Program-made: the position numbers and the translations under genes | Source of the DNA: Carnobacterium_A sp036639135 | GTDB lineage: Bacteria > Bacillota > Bacilli > Lactobacillales > Carnobacteriaceae | DNA: 64,000 nt | Assembly: GCA_036639135.1 (NCBI GenBank) | Contig: JAVWJE010000001.1 | Coordinates: 1-64,000 of the forward strand | Reading direction: 5' to 3' | Shown: piece by piece, positions 9,272-17,728 of the stretch | Position numbering within the stretch: the stretch's first letter is position 1 | Layout of the letters: the number at the start of each line of letters is the position of its first letter | Notes under the pieces: model-generated | Database searches by the model: none | The model's input: only the letters and a program-made list of their open reading frames with translations | What the model was told of the DNA's origin: nothing

Positions 9272-10204
9272 TTACTCTAAATTCAAATCGGTCTCTGGAA
9301 GGAATTCATTTACCACTATCGAATAATAAGTTTTTGCATAATCGTATTGTCTCAATGCGTATTCTCCAAAGTCCACTCCTAATGCGTTTTTGTATTCACA
9401 CCAGTTACTCCAAAGTAACCCGCCTACCGCTATGTAACAATAAATTTTCATTCGTATTTCGTTTGTACACTCTCCAGAAAAATAACTATCGATTAAAAAG
9501 TCTGTTTGTTTTCTATCATATAGAGAATAAATGGCAAACATAGCTACATCAAAGTGTGGATCTTGCATCGCTGCATATTCCCAATCAATAACAAATACTT
9601 CATCGTTTACAAATAAAAAATTGTCTGGAACAGAATCTATATGAGCTAACACGAATTGTTTAGGGAGCTGATCAATTAATCTTTCTAAAAACATAACTTG
9701 GTCTTTCACTTTAACATAATCTTCAAACATAGAAGGTTTTCCATTCCATAAACTTTCATAAAACTCAATTTCTTCAAAAGGATCGAAAGAATGAGAAACT
9801 TCTAAATTACTGGTATGGAATTCTCTTAATTTATTCATACAAAGCCGAACGTCCTTTTCATTAAAAGGGTCGCTTACTCTCGCTGATTCCCAAAACTCAG
9901 TTATTTTGATGCCGCTTTCATTCGAGATATAAATAATGTTGTCACTTATTTTTTTTTCTTTTAATACCTCATATACATTGTATTCATTGTTTCTATTAAT
10001 CAATTTATCTGTACCCGCTCCTGGAACACGAACAATATAGCTTTTATCTTTTATTCTAAATTTGAATGAATTGTTTGTCATTCCTTTTTTCAAATAGGTT
10101 ATATCTTTTATTTCATCTTGATCAATATCCATGATATTAGTAATAATTGAAACAACTTCTGGATCTAATACTTTCTCTTTTAATGCTTTATTTTGATCTC
10201 CCAT
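9272..10204 (-). CDS. licA: Choline kinase LicA
   Basis: A 310-aa cytosolic kinase of the APH/choline-kinase fold that phosphorylates choline, possibly also ethanolamine. The N-lobe contains KKGMTNNSFKFR and YIVRVPG; the C-lobe has the Brenner-type catalytic loop LAHIDSVPDNFL (His188, Asp190, Asn195) and the metal-binding IDWEYA (Asp207). These are the diagnostic choline/ethanolamine kinase motifs. Length is normal. It lies between licD (46 bp gap) and licC (36 bp gap). The ribosome site AGAAGGGAAG supports the ATG at 10204. Confidence 0.87.
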   Translation of the reverse strand: MGDQNKALKEKVLDPEVVSIITNIMDIDQDEIKDITYLKKGMTNNSFKFRIKDKSYIVRVPGAGTDKLINRNNEYNVYEVLKEKKISDNIIYISNESGIKITEFWESARVSDPFNEKDVRLCMNKLREFHTSNLEVSHSFDPFEEIEFYESLWNGKPSMFEDYVKVKDQVMFLERLIDQLPKQFVLAHIDSVPDNFLFVNDEVFVIDWEYAAMQDPHFDVAMFAIYSLYDRKQTDFLIDSYFSGECTNEIRMKIYCYIAVGGLLWSNWCEYKNALGVDFGEYALRQYDYAKTYYSIVVNEFLPETDLNLE

Positions 10205-10250
10205 TATTTTCTTCCCTTCTTATGTGATGCACTAAATTTAGTACATCGTT

Positions 10251-11114
10251 TTATTCTTCAGTATTAAAACTAATTTCAATAATTCCATGATGGGGTTCTT
10301 GTTCTTTTAAAGGTGGCATTTCCATATAATCTCCATAATTCTTTGTTAGTACCTCAGCGTAAGCTCTTGGTACTGGAAATTTATATCCTTCAAAATCCCA
10401 GTCAATTGAATCGTAAAAAAATTCTTTTTTTATAATAAATGAAACGTACGTATTCTTGCCAGTAGAAATACTCAGTTCTCCTACATATTTTTCATCACTT
10501 TTATTAAACTGGCAAGCTAACCTAGTTATCAATCGATCAACTTTATTTTTAGGAATGACTTTCAGTAAGTAATAAGCACTCTTTTTAACCAGCCTTAATC
10601 CTTTTTTCTTTTCACTATCATTTACGCGCATTACCCTACAATAGTTGATTATCTTCAATTGATCTATTGCTATTCGTTGAGCTTTACCTTTTAGTGTTCC
10701 AGGCCTTACGTTATCATATGGAAATACGTCAATAAAGATACCTTGATGCATCTCGACATCCTGAACAAGGTTTTCAACATAACGAGTTTTGTTTTTCCTA
10801 ATTTTCGAATATTGTGATTGAAACTTTTTGTCAGTGTGGTAATTTTGTAAAAAGTAATTTTTATTTAGTTCTTTTGCACTAACAGCTAGAAACCGATTGT
10901 ATTCTTCTCTTAGCATACAGACATCTATGTCATCATCCCAAGGAATAAAACCATTGTGTCGGATAGCTCCAATCAATGTTCCTGAGAAAAGTTGGTAGTG
11001 TATGTTATGTTTTTTGCACAAATTATCAAATTCTAATAAAATTTCTAATTGTACTTTTTGTGCTTCTTCAATTCGCACATCTAACCCAGGAAATTTGAGT
11101 TTACTCGTTTGCAT
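10251..11114 (-). CDS. licD: LicD-family phosphorylcholine transferase
   Basis: A 287-aa nucleotidyltransferase-fold protein that would move phosphocholine from CDP-choline onto a surface glycan. The LicD signature is clear: SGTLIGAIRHNGFIPW followed by the acidic DDDID at residues 60-64, and an FIDVFPYD stretch further on. There is no signal peptide or membrane anchor, as expected for an enzyme acting on cytosolic lipid-linked precursors. It is the first gene of the lic operon, with an AAGGCGGTG ribosome site and a promoter 93-121 bp upstream. Some LicD relatives transfer other phospho-alcohols, so the moiety is inferred from licABC. Confidence 0.86.
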   Translation of the reverse strand: MQTSKLKFPGLDVRIEEAQKVQLEILLEFDNLCKKHNIHYQLFSGTLIGAIRHNGFIPWDDDIDVCMLREEYNRFLAVSAKELNKNYFLQNYHTDKKFQSQYSKIRKNKTRYVENLVQDVEMHQGIFIDVFPYDNVRPGTLKGKAQRIAIDQLKIINYCRVMRVNDSEKKKGLRLVKKSAYYLLKVIPKNKVDRLITRLACQFNKSDEKYVGELSISTGKNTYVSFIIKKEFFYDSIDWDFEGYKFPVPRAYAEVLTKNYGDYMEMPPLKEQEPHHGIIEISFNTEE

Positions 11115-11206
11115 TGTTACACCGCCTTAGTCGTTAATTTGATTCTTCACCATTTTATCCAACATTAGCCTATCACTATTGATTGATTATGATGAGTTTT
11201 CTTATC

Positions 11207-11235
11207 ATTATTCAGTATTTTTGTTTTTTTTGCAA
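11207..11235 (-). promoter_or_regulatory. Candidate sigma-A promoter of the lic operon
   Basis: On the minus strand TTGCAA (11230-11235) is separated by 17 bp from AATAAT (11207-11212). Each box differs from consensus by one or two bases. It lies in the 192-bp gap upstream of licD and leaves a leader of roughly 85 nt. I saw no operator. Confidence 0.45.
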
Positions 11236-11306
11236 ACTCGAACACACTTTAACCTGAATTAGGACTTAAAAGCGTATTTCCTGAATTTTCCTTTTGGAAA
11301 TTAAAC

Positions 11307-11912
11307 TTATTCTCGGTATCTACGAACTGGAACTTTCCAGTCATAAAGAAAAGACAAAATACGTAATACCGTAAAAACAATGAATATCAGATATAAATGC
11401 CACGTTTCTGTCGCCCATCCCATTCCAATAATTAACCCGATTAAGCATACCCATAAACCATAAATAATTTCTCCTAATACGATTGGTTGTCTTTGTGAAA
11501 GCAAGTCTCGAATAACTCCACCACCAGTGGCTGTTAAGAAAGCAGAGACCACTACGGCACTCACCGGTAACCCTAATTCTACAGCAACCGTTGAACCATG
11601 TATTGAAAAAGCAATCAAACCTATAGCATCCAAAAATTTGCCCCAGAGACTTCTACTTGCTAGAAAAGGTTTAGGGAATAACAAAATCAATGTGATAGTA
11701 ATCATTGCCGTATAAAAAAGCGACCCCTGTTTCCATAATTGATAATCTGGAGCGTCTATTAGTGTGTTTCGAACAGCTCCTCCACCAAATGCAGTTAATA
11801 ATCCAAATAAATAAACGCCAAATAAATCATATTTTTTCTCCATCGCAATCAAACCACCTTGAAGCGAGAATGAGATTGTACCAATAATTAGAAAAAACTC
11901 CCACGTTCCCAT
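11307..11912 (-). CDS. UPF0126 / TRIC-like membrane protein
   Basis: A 201-aa integral membrane protein with about seven hydrophobic segments and the internal duplication of the UPF0126 (YadS/TRIC) family. Each repeat carries a glycine-rich GGGxxR turn: FGGGAVRNTLID in the first, TGGGVIRDLLS in the second. Family members are trimeric cation channels or transporters, and glycine transport has been suggested for some, so function is open. A GTG eleven codons earlier is possible, but GGAGAG lies 7 nt before the ATG at 11912. It is divergent from the chromate transporter genes. Confidence 0.82.
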   Translation of the reverse strand: MGTWEFFLIIGTISFSLQGGLIAMEKKYDLFGVYLFGLLTAFGGGAVRNTLIDAPDYQLWKQGSLFYTAMITITLILLFPKPFLASRSLWGKFLDAIGLIAFSIHGSTVAVELGLPVSAVVVSAFLTATGGGVIRDLLSQRQPIVLGEIIYGLWVCLIGLIIGMGWATETWHLYLIFIVFTVLRILSFLYDWKVPVRRYRE

Positions 11913-12159
11913 ATTTTCACTCTCCATTCCATTCGTTAGTTTCACAGTATCTTTTTATTTTCAATTTAGTTGGTTCTATCATTCATTCTGTTTTTCCATT
12001 ATTAAACAAGGTTCTTTTTTTAGCAAACTATACACTTTCTTTGTACCATTGGAACCTACTAAATGATTTTATTCTAAAAGTAGCAAATCCCTCTTAGTTA
12101 GCAAACTTTTAAGGTATACTAAAAGTAAATAAATAAAATTCAATTGGAGGAGGGGTTAA

Positions 12160-12735
12160 GTGAAAAAAGATAAAAAATTTTATTGGACTTTGTTTTCTTC
12201 CACGTTTACATTAAGTGCTTTTACATTTGGGGGAGGCTATATTATCGTTCCTTTGATGAAAAAACGATTTGTTCAGGATTTAAAGTGGATCGATGAAGAA
12301 GAAATGATGGATTTGGTTGCTATCAGTCAGTCTGCACCAGGCCCTATTGCGGTAAATGCCTCTATTATTGTAGGATACAGAATGGCTGGTATTCCAGGAG
12401 CACTTTTAAGCACTTTAGGAACAGTCTTACCGCCTTTAGCTATCATAACGGCCATTTCTTATTTTTATATTGCTTTTCGAGAAAATGCTGTTATTAATGC
12501 TTTATTATTTGGAATGCAGGCTGGTGTAGCTGCTGTAATTGTTGACGTTGTCATTAATATGGGATTGGCTATCATCAAGGATAAAAGGCTGTTACCGGTT
12601 ATCATGATGATCTTATCTTTTATTGCAACAGCTGTTTTCGATGTTAATATCGTTTTGATTCTCTTTATATGTGGTGCTATTGGAGCCTACACCACATATC
12701 GTCTAAACCTTCTAAAGAAAAAGGAGGAAAATTAA
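12160..12735 (+). CDS. Chromate transporter family, first half of a split pair
   Basis: A 191-aa membrane protein with one CHR domain of the ChrA superfamily. Visible motifs are FGGGYIIVP near the N terminus and QSAPGPIAVNASIIVGY, the conserved SQ..PGP signature. In many Firmicutes the two CHR halves are separate genes that work as a heteromer, as here. Start is GTG with a strong GGAGGAGG. A TATACT at 12114-12119 may be the -10 box, but I could not pair it with a good -35. Chromate efflux is a family name; the physiological anion is not certain. Confidence 0.83.
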   Translation: MKKDKKFYWTLFSSTFTLSAFTFGGGYIIVPLMKKRFVQDLKWIDEEEMMDLVAISQSAPGPIAVNASIIVGYRMAGIPGALLSTLGTVLPPLAIITAISYFYIAFRENAVINALLFGMQAGVAAVIVDVVINMGLAIIKDKRLLPVIMMILSFIATAVFDVNIVLILFICGAIGAYTTYRLNLLKKKEEN

Positions 12736-12736
12736 T

Positions 12737-13309
12737 TTGGTTTATTTACAGTTGTTTTGGAGTTTCTTTCAAGTAGGATTATTTAGTTTTGGTGGCGGGT
12801 ATGCCGCGTTACCACTTATTCAAGAACAAGTAATCGACGTTCACCCGTGGCTAACATCCACAGAGTTTGTTGATATTTTAACTATTTCACAAATGACACC
12901 TGGGCCAATCGCTATAAATACATCCACATTTGTTGGAACCAAGGTTGCCGGTTTCCCTGGAGCAATAATAGCTACACTAGGTTGCATAACACCCTCTGCT
13001 ATTATCGTATTAACCTTAGCTACACTATACTATAAATACAAAGGGATAAGTATGGTACAAGGAGTCATCAAAGGCTTGAGACCTGCTGTAGTGGCTTTAA
13101 TTGCTTCTGCTGGGTTATCTATTTTACTGACTGCCTTTTTTAATAATGATCATTTTCCTGTTCAGCTCGTTGATTTGAGTTGGGTTTCCGTTGGAATATT
13201 TATTCTCAGTTTATTTATTTTAAGAAAATTCAAATTAAATCCTATTTATATTATGTTATTTGCAGGAGCTATAGGCATCCTTCTTCACTTTTTCACTTCA
13301 TTAGCTTAA
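12737..13309 (+). CDS. Chromate transporter family, second half of a split pair
   Basis: A 190-aa partner of the preceding gene with the same fold: FSFGGGYAALPL and SQMTPGPIAINTSTFVGT. It starts with TTG one base after the upstream stop. AAGGAGG inside the end of the first gene sits 9 nt before it, so the two are translated together. Five to six hydrophobic segments are visible. Confidence 0.83.
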   Translation: MVYLQLFWSFFQVGLFSFGGGYAALPLIQEQVIDVHPWLTSTEFVDILTISQMTPGPIAINTSTFVGTKVAGFPGAIIATLGCITPSAIIVLTLATLYYKYKGISMVQGVIKGLRPAVVALIASAGLSILLTAFFNNDHFPVQLVDLSWVSVGIFILSLFILRKFKLNPIYIMLFAGAIGILLHFFTSLA

Positions 13310-13339
13310 TAAACAAGTAATAAAAGGAGGAGTTATTTA

Positions 13340-13768
13340 ATGAAACTTCACGTAGGAAATGAGATATGGAATAAAGCGAGTGCCTTTTATATACGAATGT
13401 CTGTTTTTGTTTTGGAAAGAAACATGGAACTTGCTGAAGAATTTGATAATCAAGATACTTTGGCTATTGATTACGCAGTTATGTATGATGGTGAAAAACC
13501 TGTTTCAACAGGAAGGTATGAGTTATTGGATAGCGAAACGATCCGAATTGGTCGTATTGCGACATTAAAAGAGTACCGTGGCAAAAAATTGGGGCGTGCT
13601 ATTATTTATGCTTTAGAAGATATCGGTCGCCAAAAAGGATGTACAAAAGCATCTATCCATTCTGAACAAACGGCAGCTTCATTTTATGAAGAATTAAGTT
13701 ATAAAATCGTTTCAGATGAATTTTATGAAAATAACGTCCCTTGTGTCCTCTTAGAAAAACAACTTTAA
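13340..13768 (+). CDS. GNAT-family N-acetyltransferase
   Basis: A 142-aa single-domain acetyltransferase. The acetyl-CoA site is seen at RIGRIATLKEYRGKKLGRAI, where the R/Q-x-x-G-x-G/A loop is RGKKLG. N-terminal features (FYIRMSVFVLERNMELAEEFD) resemble ElaA/YjcF-type enzymes. The substrate is unknown. It has an AAGGAGGAG ribosome site and sits 30 bp after the chromate transporter pair, possibly on the same transcript. Confidence 0.78.
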   Translation: MKLHVGNEIWNKASAFYIRMSVFVLERNMELAEEFDNQDTLAIDYAVMYDGEKPVSTGRYELLDSETIRIGRIATLKEYRGKKLGRAIIYALEDIGRQKGCTKASIHSEQTAASFYEELSYKIVSDEFYENNVPCVLLEKQL

Positions 13769-13810
13769 CCTTACTGTGTTCCTCTTTTTTTGAAAGGTCG
13801 GTGTTTAAAC

Positions 13811-14518
13811 ATGTTCGAATTAGATTATTTAGAAATTATCGGTCGATTGATTGCTTCCATATTTTTTGGAGCCATCATTGGATATGAGCGAGAAATTAAA
13901 GGTCACAGCGCTGGCCTAAGAACTCATATTTTAGTTTGTGTAGGAGCTACTCTTTTTTCTTTAGTTCAATTACAAGCAACTTACACAACAATCAAATTGG
14001 CTTTAGAAAGTCCGGATTTACTCCAAATTTTAAACACAGACCTTACACGTATGACTGCTCAGATTGTTAGTGGTATTGGATTTTTAGGTGCTGGAACTAT
14101 TATCGTTACTAAAAGGAGTGTTACTGGGCTAACCACTGCAGCTTCCATATGGGCAACTGCCAGTTTAGGCATCGCTATTGGAATGGGTTTTTATTTTATT
14201 GCTTTATCAGGCTCCATTATGATTTTACTCGTTTTAATGCTTATTAGAAAATTATTTCGTGTCCAAAATTACAAAACTCTCGAGGTCAGTTACTACAAAC
14301 GAAGAGAAACAAAGAAAGCCATACAAGACTATTTTGATAAACATCAGATTATCGTAATAGATTTAGATTTCCTAGTGGATTCGTACGAACAAGATAATGC
14401 TGTTTACCTCGTTGTTTATACATTAAATATACCTGATAACTTGTCAACAAAAGAAGTTGTAGAAGACTTATCTGATATAAATTCAGTCATTGGGATACGT
14501 ACAATAAAAGATCTTTAA
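13811..14518 (+). CDS. MgtC/SapB-family membrane protein
   Basis: A 235-aa protein with four or five N-terminal hydrophobic segments and a soluble C-terminal domain. The family core is visible as GAIIGYEREIKGHSAGLRTHILVC, within which YERE and AGLRTH are diagnostic, followed by GIGFLGAGTI and GLTTAASIWATASLGIA. Members act in magnesium homeostasis or as regulators of P-type ATPases and phosphate uptake. The start is ambiguous: a TTG seven codons upstream is in frame, but family length favours the ATG at 13811. Its ribosome site is weak. Confidence 0.82.
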   Translation: MFELDYLEIIGRLIASIFFGAIIGYEREIKGHSAGLRTHILVCVGATLFSLVQLQATYTTIKLALESPDLLQILNTDLTRMTAQIVSGIGFLGAGTIIVTKRSVTGLTTAASIWATASLGIAIGMGFYFIALSGSIMILLVLMLIRKLFRVQNYKTLEVSYYKRRETKKAIQDYFDKHQIIVIDLDFLVDSYEQDNAVYLVVYTLNIPDNLSTKEVVEDLSDINSVIGIRTIKDL

Positions 14519-14522
14519 AGTT

Positions 14523-14566
14523 AAAAGTATTCGACTTATAAATATTAAATTTTAAGTCGAATACTT
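14523..14566. terminator. Bidirectional terminator overlapping the YfhO C terminus
   Basis: A perfect 16-bp inverted repeat (14523-14538 and 14551-14566), with T-rich flanks on both strands. The right arm contains the last codons of the convergent yfhO-like gene, so one hairpin ends both transcripts and also encodes protein. Confidence 0.88.
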
Positions 14567-17301
14567 TTTTTATGAGATTTTATTAACTCTATCGTTAGTA
14601 AAAAAAGACCTAATAAACTTGCGAATAGACCTATTTTTAAGAATGGAGTCTGATAAGTTAAAATGATTGTTGATTTGCCACTGTTTAAAGGGAGCCCTAC
14701 AAATCCTTCATTTACTCTTATTGTTTCAACCTTTTTATCATTTACTGTTGCTTTCCACCCTTTTGTATAAGGTATCGTTGTTGTCAAAACAGTCTTTTTC
14801 TCTTGATTAACGGTTCCACTAATTTTTTGATTTGTAAACGTTTTAATATTCATTGCTTGCTTTTGTTTTTGAAGAACTCGTTTTTGATAGTCTTGATTTA
14901 AAGGCATTGCCAAAACGCTTATATCAGCTAATTCATAACTTCCTTTTTGATCGAATAGCAAACTGATTGTATCCTCTTCTGTTGGTTTTGACTGGTACCC
15001 TAAATGAAAGAGCATCTTGTCTCTGGGTATATAAGAACTAAACCTGAGTAAATCTGATTGGTATATACTCTTTCTCTGACTTTTAAATTTTACAATTGCC
15101 GTATAATTAATAGGAACCCGCTTCAATTCTTTGTTCTCAAGTGGTTTAAAGTTTAGACCTTCTAAATAAGCATAGACAGCTGATTCGTACATTTTTTTCT
15201 TGTCTTTTATTTTTATCCTTACTTCTCCAGTTGTGTCTTTAACGATAATTTTTTTATTATTTATTACTATTTTATTTTCATTGCTGGAAAATATGTCTAT
15301 CGCTAATTCTTTTACTTCCATTTTTCCATTAAATGGTTTTAACTCTCTTGTCTGTACTTGTTTTTCATTTAAGACCATTCCATAAGATAAATAAGCTTCT
15401 TTTTCAACTGGATTCATTTTCTCAAAAAATGTTTCTGGTAAATAAGTTTCTTCTGCATAAGCAAAAGGGTACGCTAAGGATGTTTTTGCTACAACAAAAG
15501 AACGGTCTTTTTCTTCTTTTTTTGCTATTACTTCATATCCATAAGGCAAGTAGGACTTGTTTTTTTCTTCCGTTATTATCGACTGTACACTCAAAAGATG
15601 ATTGATTATGCTGCGATCATCAAATCCATTTCTAATAGGCTGTATCAGTTGAAATTGCCCATTTTCCAATTGCCTAGCAAAGTTTGCTACTTCGCCATTT
15701 GTGATGGAAAGATAAGAGGATAAGCCCATTTTATTTAATAAGATAAATTGATTTTTAATTTCTCTATCTTTAGATGTGACACCTAAGCGATGAATATTTT
15801 GTTCCTTGGATGGTTGAATGAGTTCTTCAGCACCGCCAAGGGTCGAGACATAAGCATCGTCAACTGTACCGTAATCTAGTAATGAAGAAATGTTGTTTTG
15901 GCCCCATGGATAATAGTAATCCATCGCATTATAAGTTAAATTTCCCATTATCAATAATGTTAATAAAAGAGAGTATAATTTTTTATCAATTTCTTTTAGG
16001 ATTTTTCTTTGCTTTTTCGTGTAGAAGACAAGTAAAACAACCCACATTATCCAAGCAAAAAGTAGTGGAAGAACATCTGCTAAGCGATATCCTGTAACCC
16101 AAATAGATAGCACAGTAACGATACTAAAAAAGAATAATGCCAAGGCCATAACTAATAAATCTTGTCTTTTTAAAAGGAATCGATCATTAAATAAATGGGC
16201 AGAGCCACAAGCTAAGAAAAAAGGTAAGACGAATGTCCAACGGTTATACGGTCCAGATAATCCATTCATAATTGAACCAAAAAAAGGCAATAATAGCATC
16301 ACTCCAAAAATAGTTAACATGATTAAAATAAATTTATCTTTTTGTTTATGGTGTATAAGATAAACAAGCACCAAGATCCCAAATGATGAGAAGCCAAGCG
16401 CAGTCCAAAGATAACTTCCTGGGATGAAGAGATTCCTCACTAAAGCTAAATAGTATTCTAATGGGTATACAATCAACCCTTGAGCAAATTTGTTAGAAGA
16501 TTCTCTCGAAGAATGTAAAAACCCCCATACAACTGGGATAAATAAAACGCCAGATAACAAAACACCAATGAAATAAGAATAGGCAAATACCCAAAATGTT
16601 GACAATACCCTTTTGAAAGATGTTTTTCCATATAAAGTAAAAAAACGTATTAATCCATACAGAAAAATTAATATAGTAAGCATATAAAAAAAGTAAAAAT
16701 TACTCATCGCACCTAAAAAAATACTTCCTATAAAAAAAACAGGCGATTTGTTTCGTAAAATACGTTCTACTCCTATGCACATTAGCGGAAAGAAAATCAT
16801 TGGCAAAAGAAAAAACGGATGACGCGTCACATTTAAAATAACATAGTAAGTAAATGTATAAATCACGGAACCCATTAACGCCCCTGGTAATTCTATTTTC
16901 ATTTCCCAACAAAACAATAAAAAAGAAGCCCCTATTGCAAATACTCTTAATAAAATTAAAAAGTGAAAGGCTAACTCTATTTGGCTCACAGGAAATAATA
17001 AACCTAAATATACAAAAGGATCACCAATAATATAATAGCCATAGGAGGCTATCACATCTGCCCCTAATCCTATATTCCAATTCCATTGAGCCATTCCTGC
17101 TGAAGGTTGATGTAAAAAATCCTGAATAATGCCTAAATACTCTTTAAAAATTAAATAATGTTGGCTAAATCCATCGCCTTCCCAAATGAAAGATTGTCGC
17201 GTTACAAAAAAATACCCATAAATAACTGATACCATAAAAATAAATAAAAAAAGATAACAAAAAATAAACCTAGTTATTCCTTTTTTATTCTGGGTTTCCA
17301 T
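14545..17301 (-). CDS. YfhO-family membrane glycosyltransferase
   Basis: A 918-aa membrane protein with about a dozen hydrophobic segments in the first 450 residues and again one at the C terminus. Between them lies a large extracytoplasmic domain. The N-terminal acidic pair in WEGDGFSQHY is typical of YfhO and other GT-C folds. In Bacillus, YfhO transfers the sugar delivered by CsbB and GtcA to lipoteichoic acid. The start at 17301 is preferred over an ATG nine bases earlier because AAAGGA is then correctly spaced. It follows gtrA by 15 bp. The sugar is not predictable. Confidence 0.84.
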   Translation of the reverse strand: METQNKKGITRFIFCYLFLFIFMVSVIYGYFFVTRQSFIWEGDGFSQHYLIFKEYLGIIQDFLHQPSAGMAQWNWNIGLGADVIASYGYYIIGDPFVYLGLLFPVSQIELAFHFLILLRVFAIGASFLLFCWEMKIELPGALMGSVIYTFTYYVILNVTRHPFFLLPMIFFPLMCIGVERILRNKSPVFFIGSIFLGAMSNFYFFYMLTILIFLYGLIRFFTLYGKTSFKRVLSTFWVFAYSYFIGVLLSGVLFIPVVWGFLHSSRESSNKFAQGLIVYPLEYYLALVRNLFIPGSYLWTALGFSSFGILVLVYLIHHKQKDKFILIMLTIFGVMLLLPFFGSIMNGLSGPYNRWTFVLPFFLACGSAHLFNDRFLLKRQDLLVMALALFFFSIVTVLSIWVTGYRLADVLPLLFAWIMWVVLLVFYTKKQRKILKEIDKKLYSLLLTLLIMGNLTYNAMDYYYPWGQNNISSLLDYGTVDDAYVSTLGGAEELIQPSKEQNIHRLGVTSKDREIKNQFILLNKMGLSSYLSITNGEVANFARQLENGQFQLIQPIRNGFDDRSIINHLLSVQSIITEEKNKSYLPYGYEVIAKKEEKDRSFVVAKTSLAYPFAYAEETYLPETFFEKMNPVEKEAYLSYGMVLNEKQVQTRELKPFNGKMEVKELAIDIFSSNENKIVINNKKIIVKDTTGEVRIKIKDKKKMYESAVYAYLEGLNFKPLENKELKRVPINYTAIVKFKSQRKSIYQSDLLRFSSYIPRDKMLFHLGYQSKPTEEDTISLLFDQKGSYELADISVLAMPLNQDYQKRVLQKQKQAMNIKTFTNQKISGTVNQEKKTVLTTTIPYTKGWKATVNDKKVETIRVNEGFVGLPLNSGKSTIILTYQTPFLKIGLFASLLGLFLLTIELIKSHKKSIRLKI

Positions 17302-17316
17302 GGCACTCATTCCTTT

Positions 17317-17724
17317 CTATTTGAAAATAAACCATTTGCTAAAAAAGTAATTCAGTAACACAACAATAAACTGTGTTACGAGCTTGGATAAGTTAGAATC
17401 GAGTTGAAGTCCTCCGATTAAAATCCACATACTTAACATGTCAAATCCAGCTGAAATCAATCGGAAACTACAAAATAAAGAGAACTCTTTTAACCAGGCA
17501 CGAACGGTTAACGTTTTAGATTTAAAGACATATTTTTTATTTGTAAAAAAAGCAAAGATAATAGATATTGCAATAGAAATAGCATTCGCAAGTAGGTATT
17601 GAAAACCCAATAAGGTATCAAATGCAAAAAATACAATCAGGTTAACCAAAGTAGTTAACCCTCCAAAGATTAAATAACTAATTATTTCTTCATGTTTTTC
17701 ATAAAGCCTTTTTAATGTCGACAT
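17317..17724 (-). CDS. GtrA/GtcA-family flippase-like membrane protein
   Basis: A 135-aa protein with four hydrophobic segments. The family signature is visible in YLIFGGLTTLVNLIVFF and in NKKYVFKS, ending in NYFFSKWFIFK. GtrA/GtcA proteins are thought to flip undecaprenyl-phosphate sugars across the membrane for extracytoplasmic glycosylation. The frame is open further upstream, but the ATG at 17724 falls right after the stop of the GT2 gene and gives the normal family length. Its ribosome site is poor, which suggests translational coupling to the GT2 gene. Confidence 0.86.
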   Translation of the reverse strand: MSTLKRLYEKHEEIISYLIFGGLTTLVNLIVFFAFDTLLGFQYLLANAISIAISIIFAFFTNKKYVFKSKTLTVRAWLKEFSLFCSFRLISAGFDMLSMWILIGGLQLDSNLSKLVTQFIVVLLNYFFSKWFIFK

Positions 17725-17728
17725 TAGT

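Noticed and set aside
12020..12110. Three TAGCAAA repeats upstream of the chromate transporter genes
   Set aside because: Irregular spacing and short AT-rich units; not distinguishable from chance.
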